From: a virus | DNA length: 64,000 nucleotides | Reading direction: 5' to 3' (one strand) | IMG/VR virus record: IMGVR_UViG_3300009177_000030 | Coordinates: 1-64,000 of that record | Part shown: positions 41,243-49,390 of the stretch, in pieces | Position numbering within the stretch: the stretch's first letter is position 1 | Layout: the number at the start of each line of letters is the position of its first letter | Translations under genes and position numbers: made by a program | Notes under the pieces: generated by a model | What the model saw: only the letters and a program-made list of their open reading frames with translations | Told to the model about the DNA's origin: nothing | Database searches by the model: none

Positions 41243-42407
41243 GCGTTAAACTCCGAAACCACTTTTCCCAGGGGTGCCGCAACCGGGTCCAGTCCAAATG
41301 CGCAACTCCATCCCGCAATTCCTCCGACCGATACTCCCGATCAGATCGCTTCTTCTCTATCTGTGTGATCGCCGCATTAGCGAATCCGTACCCAGACAGA
41401 ACGGCGCGTTGCACGTTGAAAGGCGTGTCCACTCGCATCGTTACCGGCTTGACCCGGCACTCTTCAGGTACGAGCTCCGGCCCAGCCGCATAATCCGTCA
41501 CCACACACGCTGTTCCACAGGCCAGCGACTCTGCTATTGGGTAACCAAATCCTTCGGAACCACTCGGCAGCATCGTACAGTCACAAGCCGAATATCGGAG
41601 CGCCAGTTCCTCGTCGGTGCATTGCTGCGTGACTTCCAGACAATCGCCGAGACCGTAGTCCGCAGCCAGTGCGAACACGTTCCAAGTTCTGATTTGGATG
41701 TCAGTGTGCAGCCAGAATCGGAATCGATTCCCATAGTGCTTCTTCAGGATCGCGGCCGCTTCAAACGCAACCGGGAAATCCTTCCTCGATTGGTTCGCCA
41801 TGACTGCGCCACAACAAATTATGTTTGGATCCGCTCCAAGTTTCAGCGCCGCTTTCATGTCGGGCGCGAACGTCTGCATATTGATTCCGTGCGGCAGCCA
41901 GGAGGCGTTTGAATTTCCGCTATTCCGTAGCACCTGACATCCCCACTCACTCGCTGCCATCAGGCGGTCATAGCCACGCGAGGCGGCGGTCATTTCAACA
42001 CCGAGAGAGTGGCCGTTGGGGCCATACGAATCCACTGGCGTGTATCCGGCCTTGAGAAACGTTCTGCCTTCGCCGAGGAACTCCGCAAGGTTTCCGTACA
42101 TCGCCGGGTTCGCGAACCATCCGCGCCGGGACATGTCGTCGGTTGTGAGAATGATTCCTGGTTCGCCGTTGGAGAAATCGTTCCACGCGCCTTCGATCTG
42201 GCGCTGGCCCCAGCCTTCGGATTCGTGGAAGTCGTAAATGGAAAAGGGAAACTTGCGGTTGTTTCCGCAGCCGCGGGCTAGGACCGCAACGCGATATTCC
42301 GGTAAAGTGGCCAGGAGCATGGAGAGGTCGCGGGTCACCCGGCTCAAGCCTCCATGCAGGGCGGGGCTGTCGCCCACGACCATGATTGGATTTCCTAAAG
42401 CCTTCAC
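41235..42407 (-). CDS. Family 4-type glycosyltransferase (390 aa)
   Basis: GTG 42407 (KALGNPIMVVGDSP) overlaps the upstream stop (GTGA). GT-B fold: the N-terminal donor-free lobe has ALHGGLSRVTRDLSML, then a hinge ASWLPHGINMQTF. The C-terminal lobe has the diagnostic LPSGSEGFGYPIAESLAC with the E-x7-E signature. Retaining sugar transfer in the host cytoplasm. First large enzyme of the leftward glycan operon. Confidence 0.85.
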   Translation of the reverse strand: MKALGNPIMVVGDSPALHGGLSRVTRDLSMLLATLPEYRVAVLARGCGNNRKFPFSIYDFHESEGWGQRQIEGAWNDFSNGEPGIILTTDDMSRRGWFANPAMYGNLAEFLGEGRTFLKAGYTPVDSYGPNGHSLGVEMTAASRGYDRLMAASEWGCQVLRNSGNSNASWLPHGINMQTFAPDMKAALKLGADPNIICCGAVMANQSRKDFPVAFEAAAILKKHYGNRFRFWLHTDIQIRTWNVFALAADYGLGDCLEVTQQCTDEELALRYSACDCTMLPSGSEGFGYPIAESLACGTACVVTDYAAGPELVPEECRVKPVTMRVDTPFNVQRAVLSGYGFANAAITQIEKKRSDREYRSEELRDGVAHLDWTRLRHPWEKWFRSLTHA

Positions 42408-42661
42408 GCGCTCACCGCCTTGCGGGATTGCCACCACTCGTGAAGATGCTGCGTCAGAGACTTCGGTGGCCGTAGGAGTTGTCGTATTTGATCCATTGAA
42501 ATTGGCTTTACGTGGGATAGTGCGAACACTCGAACGGCATCCTCGTAATCGTTAACGCTGACATGGATGCACTCTTCGCTGGTGGCACTGGAGACGAACG
42601 CATTCATCTTTGCCGCTTCGTACTTGCTGACTCTATTGCGGTCGGAAACTATGACAAACAT
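42404..42661 (-). CDS. Hypothetical protein (85 aa)
   Basis: N-terminal MFVIVSDRNRVSKYEAAKMN, mid VNDYEDAVRVFALSHVKP and a basic C-terminus. 1-nt overlap (TGATG) with the zinc-ribbon gene upstream and a GTGA overlap with GT4. Unknown role in the same operon. Confidence 0.5.
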   Translation of the reverse strand: MFVIVSDRNRVSKYEAAKMNAFVSSATSEECIHVSVNDYEDAVRVFALSHVKPISMDQIRQLLRPPKSLTQHLHEWWQSRKAVSA

Positions 42662-42894
42662 CAGGCTTCCGCATCTCCACCCAACATCACCGCCGCCTCA
42701 TCCTCCGTCAACACATGCCCCGCACTAGCCGTCCCTCGAATCCCAATAGCAGCGCGAAATCCGCACACGGAGCAGTCAACGACGGAATCCTTGCCGGGTT
42801 CACATTCGTGCATAATCCATGAGGAGTTGTTGCAGGTCGGACACTGGAGACGGGGTAAGCCGCTGGGGGATTCGTGGATCACTTTGTCAGACAT
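42661..42894 (-). CDS. Zinc-ribbon protein (77 aa)
   Basis: LQCPTCNNSSW and DCSVCGFRA provide a four-cysteine zinc ribbon (about residues 18-45), similar in look to Lar/ComR-like phage fingers. The C-terminus is acidic (DEAAVMLGGDAEA). Overlaps the preceding gene by 16 nt. Confidence 0.65.
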   Translation of the reverse strand: MSDKVIHESPSGLPRLQCPTCNNSSWIMHECEPGKDSVVDCSVCGFRAAIGIRGTASAGHVLTEDEAAVMLGGDAEA

Positions 42895-43064
42895 TTATTC
42901 AATTCATCTCCCATAGTTTCACTAACGAGATAAGCGCAACACTGACCACACGTAACCTTCAGTTGATTAGGATCGAAAGCGTGAGTGACCTCAACGCCGT
43001 CTTGCCAGCCCACAAAAGCGCCACATCGCGCGCCGCCATCAACCATCCAGTGAACCGGCTTCAT
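42879..43064 (-). CDS. Small Cys-rich protein (61 aa)
   Basis: Start MKPVHWMVDGGARCG at 43064 overlaps the upstream stop (ATGA). VTCGQCCAYLV and Cys14 may form a zinc site. Function unknown. Second gene of the leftward operon. Confidence 0.55.
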   Translation of the reverse strand: MKPVHWMVDGGARCGAFVGWQDGVEVTHAFDPNQLKVTCGQCCAYLVSETMGDELNKCLTK

Positions 43065-43297
43065 ACTCCAGGCCAACCAGCATCGCGCAGCTCTCGCAGC
43101 ACCGGATGATCCGCGCGTAATTTGAACTTCATATTTCCGTACGCCACGGCCTGAACAAACTGATGCTTGACTGGCGGCATCAGACGATCCGCAATTCGCT
43201 GCATCACGCCGCGATTTGCCAGCACCCACGCCCTAACGGCTTTGTGTTCTGGCTTGAGTGGTTTCCGTTTTGCCAAGGAAAATAATAACAGAATCAA
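43061..43297 (-). CDS. Basic hypothetical protein (up to 78 aa)
   Basis: ATG 43297 would give a hydrophobic MILLLFSL lead. TTG 43276 gives LAKRKPLKPEHKAVRAW and may be the real start. Basic and helical (GVMQRIADRLMPPVKHQF). First gene of the leftward glycan operon, divergent from the exported-protein operon. Confidence 0.55.
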   Translation of the reverse strand: MILLLFSLAKRKPLKPEHKAVRAWVLANRGVMQRIADRLMPPVKHQFVQAVAYGNMKFKLRADHPVLRELRDAGWPGV

Positions 43298-43340
43298 AAA
43301 AGTTCTACAACTACTTGTAGTATGTCAATGATTCTAAAGG

Positions 43341-43346
43341 TATAAT
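43341..43346 (+). promoter_or_regulatory. Candidate -10 box, leaderless start
   Basis: TATAAT ends 7 nt before ATG 43354, with no Shine-Dalgarno. Transcription would start at or next to the AUG. The 56-nt divergent gap also holds an inverted CTACaactactTGTAG-like element (43311-43320). Confidence 0.4.
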
Positions 43347-43353
43347 TCCAGTC

Positions 43354-43752
43354 ATGACCCGCACCAAACACCGCTTCCCAGGCATCCCGCTCTGGCTGGT
43401 CCTCGGAATAATTCTTCTGACCACGGTAGCCTTTTCTGGCGGCCAGGGAATTACAACGATCACGACCGCCGGCACTCCCGTTCAGCTTTATTCCAGCAAC
43501 CCAGGCACGAAGGCTGTTGGCTGTACGATCACCGCCGCCTCCACGAATACCGGAACGATTTGGGTTGGGTTTAGTTCAGCGGTTTCGGCCGCCAATAAAA
43601 TAGGAACACCCCTTGGTCCTCCTTTGACGGCAGGCCAGCCCGGTGCCAGCTACGCCTGCATGCCTGTAGGAAATACCGCTACGTTCTCTCTCGGGAGCAT
43701 ATTTCTGGATGCCACGGTGTCTGGGGATAAGGCGAGTTTCTCGTGGTTTTAA
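43354..43752 (+). CDS. Exported beta protein (132 aa)
   Basis: N-terminal signal anchor/peptide (IPLWLVLGIILLTTVAFSGG), then Thr/Gly-rich beta sequence (TTAGTPVQLYSSNPGTKA, CTITAASTNTGTIWVG). Composition resembles small phage tail-associated beta-sandwich proteins but with a secretion signal. Overlaps the next gene by 10 nt. Confidence 0.6.
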   Translation: MTRTKHRFPGIPLWLVLGIILLTTVAFSGGQGITTITTAGTPVQLYSSNPGTKAVGCTITAASTNTGTIWVGFSSAVSAANKIGTPLGPPLTAGQPGASYACMPVGNTATFSLGSIFLDATVSGDKASFSWF

Positions 43753-44480
43753 AAATACTGGCAGGCGCGCTGGTTGCCACTGGCCTGTGGGCTCAATTGG
43801 TTACGCCACCGCCGTATGGAACTCCATCCTCCGGTCCAGGCTCAGGCTCAGGGAACTCCACAATCTGCAACGCGAGTGCATCGGCCACGGCACCAACCTG
43901 TCCCGGCGTCCCGGTTCCTGCCTCACTCACTGGACTTACGGGTACATTGGTGATCCAGACGCAGACGAACGGAGCGCCGACAACACTGAATATCGCAGGC
44001 TTGGGGGCAAAGAACATATACATCAATGGTGCGGTGAGCAGCGCATCTAATGTACTGGCGATTGGTTCGTATCAGTTTTATTACGATGGAACGCAGGTTC
44101 AGGTACAAACAGGATTTTCAGGGAAGATATTGTTGGCCTCATTCGGTATCGATGGTGGCGGGTCCGTAATATCCACCGGCGGTCTCGGAGTATTTCCCAT
44201 CGCTGGTTCGGCCTGCACGATAACCAGAGTAGATTCCAGTGGATCACCGTCAGGATCGGCCACAATGGACATCTGGAAAGCGGCTGGAGCAATCCCGACA
44301 GGCTCAGATAAAATCAGTGGGTCCTCTCCTGCTACCCTATCATCCTCTCAACTTGGCCTGAACAGTTCCCTGTCTGGCTGGACCACTTCGGTTTCAATCG
44401 GTGACGTTTGGGGAGCCAGTGTGGCGACCGCTACTACCGTAACTTCTATGAACGTGTTTATTTGGGGGACGTGTCCGTGA
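43743..44480 (+). CDS. Exported fibre-like protein (245 aa)
   Basis: GTG start with signal peptide LKILAGALVATGLWAQ ending in AQ. A Pro/Gly/Ser linker (PPPYGTPSSGPGSGSGN) follows, then beta-rich sequence (TINIAGLGAKNIYINGAVSS-type). Coupled by GTGA to the SGNH spike. Looks like a fibre shaft segment that is exported rather than cytoplasmic. Confidence 0.55.
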   Translation: MVLKILAGALVATGLWAQLVTPPPYGTPSSGPGSGSGNSTICNASASATAPTCPGVPVPASLTGLTGTLVIQTQTNGAPTTLNIAGLGAKNIYINGAVSSASNVLAIGSYQFYYDGTQVQVQTGFSGKILLASFGIDGGGSVISTGGLGVFPIAGSACTITRVDSSGSPSGSATMDIWKAAGAIPTGSDKISGSSPATLSSSQLGLNSSLSGWTTSVSIGDVWGASVATATTVTSMNVFIWGTCP

Positions 44481-46588
44481 AGAAAATTATTCTGGCATTA
44501 TTGCTTTGCACAGCGCCTGCTTTTGCGGCGATTTCCGCCAATACGGTTTGGGAGGTCCGCACTACCGGCTCTGACACCAATAGCGGCGGATTTGTTGCTG
44601 GTGCATCTGGCACGGACATGTCGCAGTTCGATAACAAGAACGCTGCGGCTTGCACGTCATGCCAAAGCTCTACCATAAATATTTCCACTACTGACGCGGT
44701 AACTGCTGGCACCACTACAGTCACGAGTGCAACGGCGAACTTCTCGGCGGCTATCGTTGGAAACCTTGTTTACCTCTCAGGTGGAACCGGAAGTATCGCG
44801 GGCGCTTGGTATCAGGTGGTGACTTTCACGAATGTAACCACAATTGTTTTAGACCGTTCGACTGGTCTTTCGGCGGGTACTGGGGCGACCATAAACATAG
44901 GCGGGGCACTCGCCACATTTGGCCAACTTGCCATAAATATGGTTACGAGCAATCAAGCCTACGTGAAGGCGGGAAGTGGCTACACCAGCACCGCAACGAA
45001 CACTTTCATTGGGACGGTTACGCCGGGCCAGATGAATGCCATCCTGGGTTATGGTACGACCCGGGGAGATGGAGGAATGGTTACATTGACTCTCAGCACC
45101 AACACAGGATTAAAGGGATTGACCTCCACGGGAGATGGTTGGCGAATAGAGAATATAACGGTAGATTGCGCCTCTCTTGGTACGAGCACCGCCATGTCTT
45201 TCACTGGAAGTTATGGGTCTATATTTAATGCCGTAGCTAAAAACTGTACGTCGAATGGAATTATTGCGACGAATAACATCATTGCCCAATCGGAATCATC
45301 TGGACAGTCAGGTGGCACCGGGATAAGCGGAGCATCGGTACTCGACAGTTACGTCCATGATTCTGTTTCTTCCATAAACGGTATAACCATAGGCAATACA
45401 GGGTCCGCTATAAACAACTTGGTCACAAATTTGGCTGGTTCAAATTCGGTAGGTATTCGCCTTGGTGGGTACAGTTCGATCGCGCGTAATAATACGATGT
45501 ACTCGATAGGGGGAAGTTGCATGTTGACATTCATTTCTTTCCCAATACCAGCCTATATCCGCAACAACATCATGGAAAAATGCAGCGCTGCTGCCGGAAG
45601 TGCGTGGGGGATAGCAGCCACGAATGCCATGCCAGCGCAGCCGTTGTTGGATGGAAATTATTATCTTAAATGGTTTGCTCTGTCAAATAGACATAACATT
45701 GATGACGTTTCTGGAGTCAATGCGGCGGGTCCGTATACCAACACTCTCGACAGGATCGGCTCCGCTGAACCCTTTAATAATTCATCTGGAGGGGTGTTTT
45801 CCTTAAATAACGCGGTCGGCGGTGGGCATGAAATACGTGGCTATTCCGTCCCTTCAAAACAGCAGGGTGTATCTGGATTTCAGGGATATGCTGATATGGG
45901 GGCTACTCAGCATTGGTCCAACCCGCTATCGTCAGCGGGGGCTGCTGTACATGTAGCGCCATTTGTAAGCAGCACAGCGCCTCCTCCCCCCATAACCTAC
46001 GCCGCTGAGGGAGATTCAATAACGTCTGGATCGGGTACTATGACTCTTGTTTTGACATACCCCGCCGACGCGTTGGATGGGAATATTGCCAGTGGGCTTG
46101 GTGCGACGGCCATCACCAGTTACATGAATTACACTAATACCGGAACGGCGGGGAAGAAATGTAGTGAGTTGACGGCCCGTTATTCTTCCACGGTGGCTCC
46201 GCTGTATAACGCCTCAAGCTCCAAAAATGTAGCCAGCATCATGTGTGGGTCCAATGCTGAGTCTGGTGGCTTGGCATCATCAGCCTACACGCAAATTCAG
46301 GCATGGGTGTCTGCGGCTAAGGCAACGGGATTTACGGTGTTGGTTGGATTAGTCCCCAACGCAACTGGGTCGGACGCCTATGATGCGACATTGAACGGCC
46401 TTATCATTGCCGGGGCTGGCGCTGGCGGCTATACGGTTTTTGGGTCTTCCGGCACATCTCCCATGTATTGCAATGGGTGCGCTGCCAACACTACGTATTT
46501 TCAGGATGGACTACATCCAACTCCACTGGGAGCTACGTACATTGCAGCTTACGAAACGCTAGCCTTTGCTGCAATTGGAATCAATTAA
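44477..46588 (+). CDS. Exported beta-helix / SGNH-hydrolase spike (703 aa)
   Basis: GTG 44477 (KKIILALLLCTAPAFAA) gives a signal peptide. An alternative upstream frame start would overlap the previous gene. About 71-147 is the shared beta module (TTTVTSATANFS, VVTFTNVTTIVLDR). About 160-490 has beta-helix-type repeats. From about 509 it is an SGNH esterase: GDSIT (nucleophile Ser514), GSN (591-593) and DGLHP (Asp677, His680). Such esterases deacetylate surface polysaccharides. The start of the next gene follows after 12 nt. Confidence 0.75.
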   Translation: MKKIILALLLCTAPAFAAISANTVWEVRTTGSDTNSGGFVAGASGTDMSQFDNKNAAACTSCQSSTINISTTDAVTAGTTTVTSATANFSAAIVGNLVYLSGGTGSIAGAWYQVVTFTNVTTIVLDRSTGLSAGTGATINIGGALATFGQLAINMVTSNQAYVKAGSGYTSTATNTFIGTVTPGQMNAILGYGTTRGDGGMVTLTLSTNTGLKGLTSTGDGWRIENITVDCASLGTSTAMSFTGSYGSIFNAVAKNCTSNGIIATNNIIAQSESSGQSGGTGISGASVLDSYVHDSVSSINGITIGNTGSAINNLVTNLAGSNSVGIRLGGYSSIARNNTMYSIGGSCMLTFISFPIPAYIRNNIMEKCSAAAGSAWGIAATNAMPAQPLLDGNYYLKWFALSNRHNIDDVSGVNAAGPYTNTLDRIGSAEPFNNSSGGVFSLNNAVGGGHEIRGYSVPSKQQGVSGFQGYADMGATQHWSNPLSSAGAAVHVAPFVSSTAPPPPITYAAEGDSITSGSGTMTLVLTYPADALDGNIASGLGATAITSYMNYTNTGTAGKKCSELTARYSSTVAPLYNASSSKNVASIMCGSNAESGGLASSAYTQIQAWVSAAKATGFTVLVGLVPNATGSDAYDATLNGLIIAGAGAGGYTVFGSSGTSPMYCNGCAANTTYFQDGLHPTPLGATYIAAYETLAFAAIGIN

Positions 46589-46600
46589 AGGTCAAAAGAA

Positions 46601-46678
46601 ATGAAAACCGCAATCATGCTGTGCCGTCTCGCCTGCTGGTGTGTGGCTGCTGCTGTATTTGAGTTCAGGAGACCGTAA
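46601..46678 (+). CDS. Tiny hydrophobic peptide (25 aa)
   Basis: ATG with AAAGAA upstream. Hydrophobic core (AIMLCRLACWCVAAAVF). It could be a toxin-like or membrane peptide, or the leader of the next gene. The stop abuts the next ATG. Confidence 0.35.
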   Translation: MKTAIMLCRLACWCVAAAVFEFRRP

Positions 46679-47029
46679 ATGCCCGATCTCGTAGGCGGAC
46701 TTGGCGACAAACTGACAGCGATCTCCGACAAGTTGGTGGCGGCGATACCGGGAATCGAGAAGCCAATACTGGATGAGTTGCACGCCGATATTGCATCGCT
46801 CGTTCAAGCTGAAAAGGACGGCATTACCCAGATCGGCGAAACCGAAAAGCAGGTCATCGACTACGCTCTGCAAAAGGCCGCGGTGCTCCTGAATTCACAG
46901 CGGGCCGCTCTGCTCAACGATATTGATCGGCGCTTCGTGGCGCTCGGTGCGATTCTTGAGGCACTCGGCCAAGCGATGCAGAAGAATGGCACAGTGACAT
47001 CCAATGACCCGCTACCGCCGCAATCCTGA
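46679..47029 (+). CDS. Coiled-coil protein (116 aa)
   Basis: AGGAGA precedes the ATG. Almost wholly helical, with LTAISDKLVAAIPGIEK and LLNSQRAALLNDIDRR. Similar in style to the coiled-coil genes at 18410 and 17599. Overlaps the next small gene. Function unknown. Confidence 0.6.
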   Translation: MPDLVGGLGDKLTAISDKLVAAIPGIEKPILDELHADIASLVQAEKDGITQIGETEKQVIDYALQKAAVLLNSQRAALLNDIDRRFVALGAILEALGQAMQKNGTVTSNDPLPPQS

Positions 47030-47099
47030 CTCGACTGCCCTGATGGTCATCGTGGCGCTCGGGCTGTTCGCTATCGGGATGGCGGTTGTGATCCGCTGA
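47004..47099 (+). CDS. Small TM peptide (31 aa)
   Basis: One TM segment (STALMVIVALGLFAIGMAVV) after a basic N-terminus (MTRYRRNP). Overlaps the coiled-coil gene by 26 nt. A holin-associated or toxin-like peptide is possible. Confidence 0.45.
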   Translation: MTRYRRNPDSTALMVIVALGLFAIGMAVVIR

Positions 47100-47139
47100 A
47101 AGTATGATATTCTGAAATTCGCAAGGGTACGAGCCACTG

Positions 47140-47189
47140 AAGCCGTCTGCCGATCTGGACCATCGGAACAACAGACGGTTTCTTTTTTT
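47140..47189 (+). terminator. Rho-independent terminator
   Basis: Stem AAGCCGTCTG (47140-47149) / CAGACGGTTT (47172-47181) enclosing a second small hairpin (CCGAT..ATCGG), followed by TTTCTTTTTTT. Ends the exported-protein operon. Confidence 0.8.
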
Positions 47190-47569
47190 GATACAATGAT
47201 ATTGGCTCAGTATGTGGCGTCCACCACAAACCGAATTCCCATCCACATACCTTAGCCGTGCTCTGCCCTTCGATTCTCCCAGTATGGGAGCGGTTTGGCT
47301 CCACAGGTAAAGCCTATGTGTCCCCGAAAAAACAACCCCTGTTCAAAGACTACGGAAATAAGCGCCGATAACGAAGAGAGTCAGCGAAACCCAAGCAACG
47401 GAGCGGTAGTCGATCCGCTATTCACGCCTACGTCTTGGTCCATCCGCATCCTCGATTACTAAGCTCGTCGAACTTCGTTAAGAGTCTGATTGTCGAAAGG
47501 GAAGAAAAGGGAAAACAACTGCAAACCCTATAGGAATGCGGAGGGAAGGCGTGTTGTCTTTAAGGATTC
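47190..47569. other. Non-coding stretch, no clear gene
   Basis: About 380 nt without a convincing ORF on either strand. TACAAT (47192-47197) could start a transcript on the plus strand. Short perfect hairpins occur: GTATGTGG/CCACATAC, CTCCCA-gta-TGGGAG and AGCGG/CCGCT. Consistent with a small RNA or control region, but I recognise no known RNA. Confidence 0.4.
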
Positions 47570-47650
47570 TCAACGCATCCCCTTCGGATACCGCAGCCCC
47601 TCCAGCCAGTGCTTGAACAGGTTCCAGTACAACCATAGAGCGAATTTCAT
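47570..47650 (-). CDS. Possible tiny amphipathic protein (26 aa)
   Basis: Minus-strand ORF MKFALWLYWNLFKHWL then basic GLRYPKGMR. Aromatic, membrane-active-looking. Isolated, so weakly supported. Confidence 0.3.
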   Translation of the reverse strand: MKFALWLYWNLFKHWLEGLRYPKGMR

Positions 47651-47695
47651 AATCAACTCATCGGCTGAAAATGATATTCTTTTAGAGAGGAAACC

Positions 47696-48214
47696 ATGAA
47701 ACTCGCACTTCTCGCCGCATTTCTCGCCCTGCCACTGGCCGCACAGCCCGCATTCCCTGATCTGGCTATCGGCGGTGGACTTCAATACTCGCAGCAGTCG
47801 CAACCGCAATCTCAGGGGCTGGCGTTCGTTGCCAAGCTCGCCGATAAGACGCACGGCATCTACAACTACAACCTCCTGCGAATCACGGCGGTGACCTTCG
47901 ACAAGAAGACGCACGCGATCGGAGTCCAAAAGCAGGCGGAAACGGGGGTGGCGATCTACATCAATTCGTTCAACCTCGGGCCGTCCCTGGGTACGTGGGA
48001 TTGCTTCACCGCGGTCACTGGTGGCGCTGCTTTGGTCGGCGGCAGTGTTGGGGCCTCCGCAAGCGGCACGCCATTCTGTGCGCGTCCTCTGGGCAAAGGC
48101 TGGTATCTGGATGTGTTCGGTGGGGTGTCGTATTCTGCGCTGGCGAATGGCGGCGGATCGGCGGGTGTCTCGTACCCGGCTGGACTGGCGTTTCATTGGG
48201 GAGGAAAGCTGTAA
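47696..48214 (+). CDS. Exported outer-membrane-like protein (172 aa)
   Basis: GAGAGGA 5 nt before ATG. Signal peptide MKLALLAAFLALPLAAQ. The mature part alternates hydrophobic and polar residues with many aromatic/Gly turns (LAIGGGLQYSQQSQPQ, YLDVFGGVSYSALANGG, YPAGLAFHWGGKL), like a small 8-strand beta barrel. Phages carry such outer-membrane proteins (for example Lom-type) to alter the host surface. Reads directly into a zinc-ribbon gene. Confidence 0.65.
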   Translation: MKLALLAAFLALPLAAQPAFPDLAIGGGLQYSQQSQPQSQGLAFVAKLADKTHGIYNYNLLRITAVTFDKKTHAIGVQKQAETGVAIYINSFNLGPSLGTWDCFTAVTGGAALVGGSVGASASGTPFCARPLGKGWYLDVFGGVSYSALANGGGSAGVSYPAGLAFHWGGKL

Positions 48215-48426
48215 TGGATAATCCACGCGGCCTAGCAGATTTTCAGGTACGTGACATTCTCTACGCGGATCGGTGCCCAGTTTGTGAAACCGGAAACCTT
48301 GATACGGGATGGGAATGCAACTCATGCAATGTGGACTGTAAGCCACTGGTAGACCGACTGTCACCGTTGGCCCCATCTCCGACAGCGCACTATCCACATC
48401 CAGGCTATCGCGATCACATCATGTAG
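48214..48426 (+). CDS. Zinc-ribbon protein (70 aa)
   Basis: TAATG junction. DRCPVCETGN and WECNSCNVDC form a four-Cys zinc ribbon with a Pro-rich tail. Function unknown. Confidence 0.6.
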   Translation: MDNPRGLADFQVRDILYADRCPVCETGNLDTGWECNSCNVDCKPLVDRLSPLAPSPTAHYPHPGYRDHIM

Positions 48427-48553
48427 CGGCATCCTGAACAAGTTTGGCGGCGATATAGCCGCACACGACGCGGGGCGAAGGCAATCTGTGACAGGGTGCG
48501 CCGGGAAATAGGCGAGTCAACGTGGTTAGAGTGGCAGTCACCCCATTTAATAT

Positions 48554-48584
48554 CGGGTCTGCGGGAAACCGTAGGCCCGTTTTT
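48554..48584 (+). terminator. Rho-independent terminator with GAAA tetraloop
   Basis: An 11-bp stem CGGGTCTGCGG / CCGTAGGCCCG (two G-U pairs) closed by GAAA, followed by TTTTT. Ends transcription from the outer-membrane/zinc-ribbon genes. Confidence 0.9.
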
Positions 48585-48652
48585 ACGTTATGATGGGATT
48601 CAGGCGGCTTCGGGATGAAGTGATCCGATGACCGAACCTTGAGGTAGTGAAA

Positions 48653-48916
48653 ATGGTACGAGCGAAGTTTGTAGTTGAAAGTTACGAAACCCGCAAAAGC
48701 AATACCCGCGACCCTGAATCCGAAGAACTCCGAACACTGAAACTGGTTGCGGTTTCTGATGGCAGCGAAGAAAACAAGAAGTTCTTCCGCTGGACCCCAA
48801 ACGGCACCATCAGTATCGGTGTGCTGAACCCTGAAGCATGGAAGCAATTGGAACTCGGCAAGAGTTACTACGTTGACTTCACGGAAGTGATTGACACTTC
48901 GGTGCCCAATGGATAG
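48653..48916 (+). CDS. Hypothetical phage protein (87 aa)
   Basis: GAGG (48640-48643) precedes ATG 48653. Small beta/alpha protein (VRAKFVVESYETRKSN, FRWTPNGTISIGV, YYVDFTEVID). A widespread small phage type I cannot name. Overlaps the next gene by 8 nt. Confidence 0.6.
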   Translation: MVRAKFVVESYETRKSNTRDPESEELRTLKLVAVSDGSEENKKFFRWTPNGTISIGVLNPEAWKQLELGKSYYVDFTEVIDTSVPNG

Positions 48917-49112
48917 CCCGGTAATTCACGGAGATCCATTCACACCGGAACGTCTGAAGGAGTTAATGGCCCAGGTTCGCGACTTCGGCAAAGAATCTAA
49001 TATCACTCCGCACGCGAGATTTATTGACCATGCGAAAGAGTCTGGATTTAGCGATTCGCAAGCGGAATTTCTCTGGGGTCTGCATCTGATGCCACCGATT
49101 CGGCTTTTCTGA
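48909..49112 (+). CDS. Hypothetical protein (67 aa)
   Basis: Start MDSPVIHGDPFTPERL inside the previous stop region. Mostly helical (RLKELMAQVRDFGKES). Ends before a terminator hairpin. Confidence 0.55.
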   Translation: MDSPVIHGDPFTPERLKELMAQVRDFGKESNITPHARFIDHAKESGFSDSQAEFLWGLHLMPPIRLF

Positions 49113-49120
49113 TTCACTTG

Positions 49121-49160
49121 AGCCGGGAATCCTTAACGGGGTTTCCGGCTTTCGTGCTTT
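49121..49160 (+). terminator. Rho-independent terminator
   Basis: Stem AGCCGGGAA (49121-49129) / TTTCCGGCT (49142-49150) with one G-U pair, followed by a T-rich tract to 49160. Confidence 0.7.
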
Positions 49161-49165
49161 TACGG

Positions 49166-49171
49166 TAGAAT
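49166..49171 (+). promoter_or_regulatory. Candidate -10 box, short leader
   Basis: TAGAAT ends 9 nt before ATG 49181. No Shine-Dalgarno. It follows directly after the terminator, a terminator-promoter junction. Confidence 0.35.
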
Positions 49172-49180
49172 AATCACATT

Positions 49181-49390
49181 ATGAAGTCTCTCAGCCAAGA
49201 CGCCACCCGCATGTGCTTCGGCTTTCTCCTGCTGACAATTCTGGTAGGCCTGGCGATTGCCATCGCTCTCGGACACGTTGAGGAGCGCACCAGCTACGGC
49301 CTGATGCCCCTGTTGATGGGAGTCTCGAATCTGGCGACTCAGTTTGCATCGTGGGCATTCAGCAAGCCGAAATCGAAGGATGAAGAATGA
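49181..49390 (+). CDS. Two-TM membrane protein, holin-like (69 aa)
   Basis: TM1 about 12-31 (CFGFLLLTILVGLAIAIAL) and TM2 about 43-60 (LMPLLMGVSNLATQFASWAF), then a charged tail KPKSKDEE. Class II holin size and topology. No endolysin seen nearby. Confidence 0.55.
   Translation: MKSLSQDATRMCFGFLLLTILVGLAIAIALGHVEERTSYGLMPLLMGVSNLATQFASWAFSKPKSKDEE

Noticed and set aside
47250-47290. tRNA-like T-loop TTCGATTC
   Set aside because: Flanking bases do not form T or acceptor stems, and no anticodon arm could be placed.
47490-47699. Open frame with TTG start running into the outer-membrane-like gene
   Set aside because: No ribosome-binding site, basic low-complexity product, and it would overlap the well-supported start at 47696.
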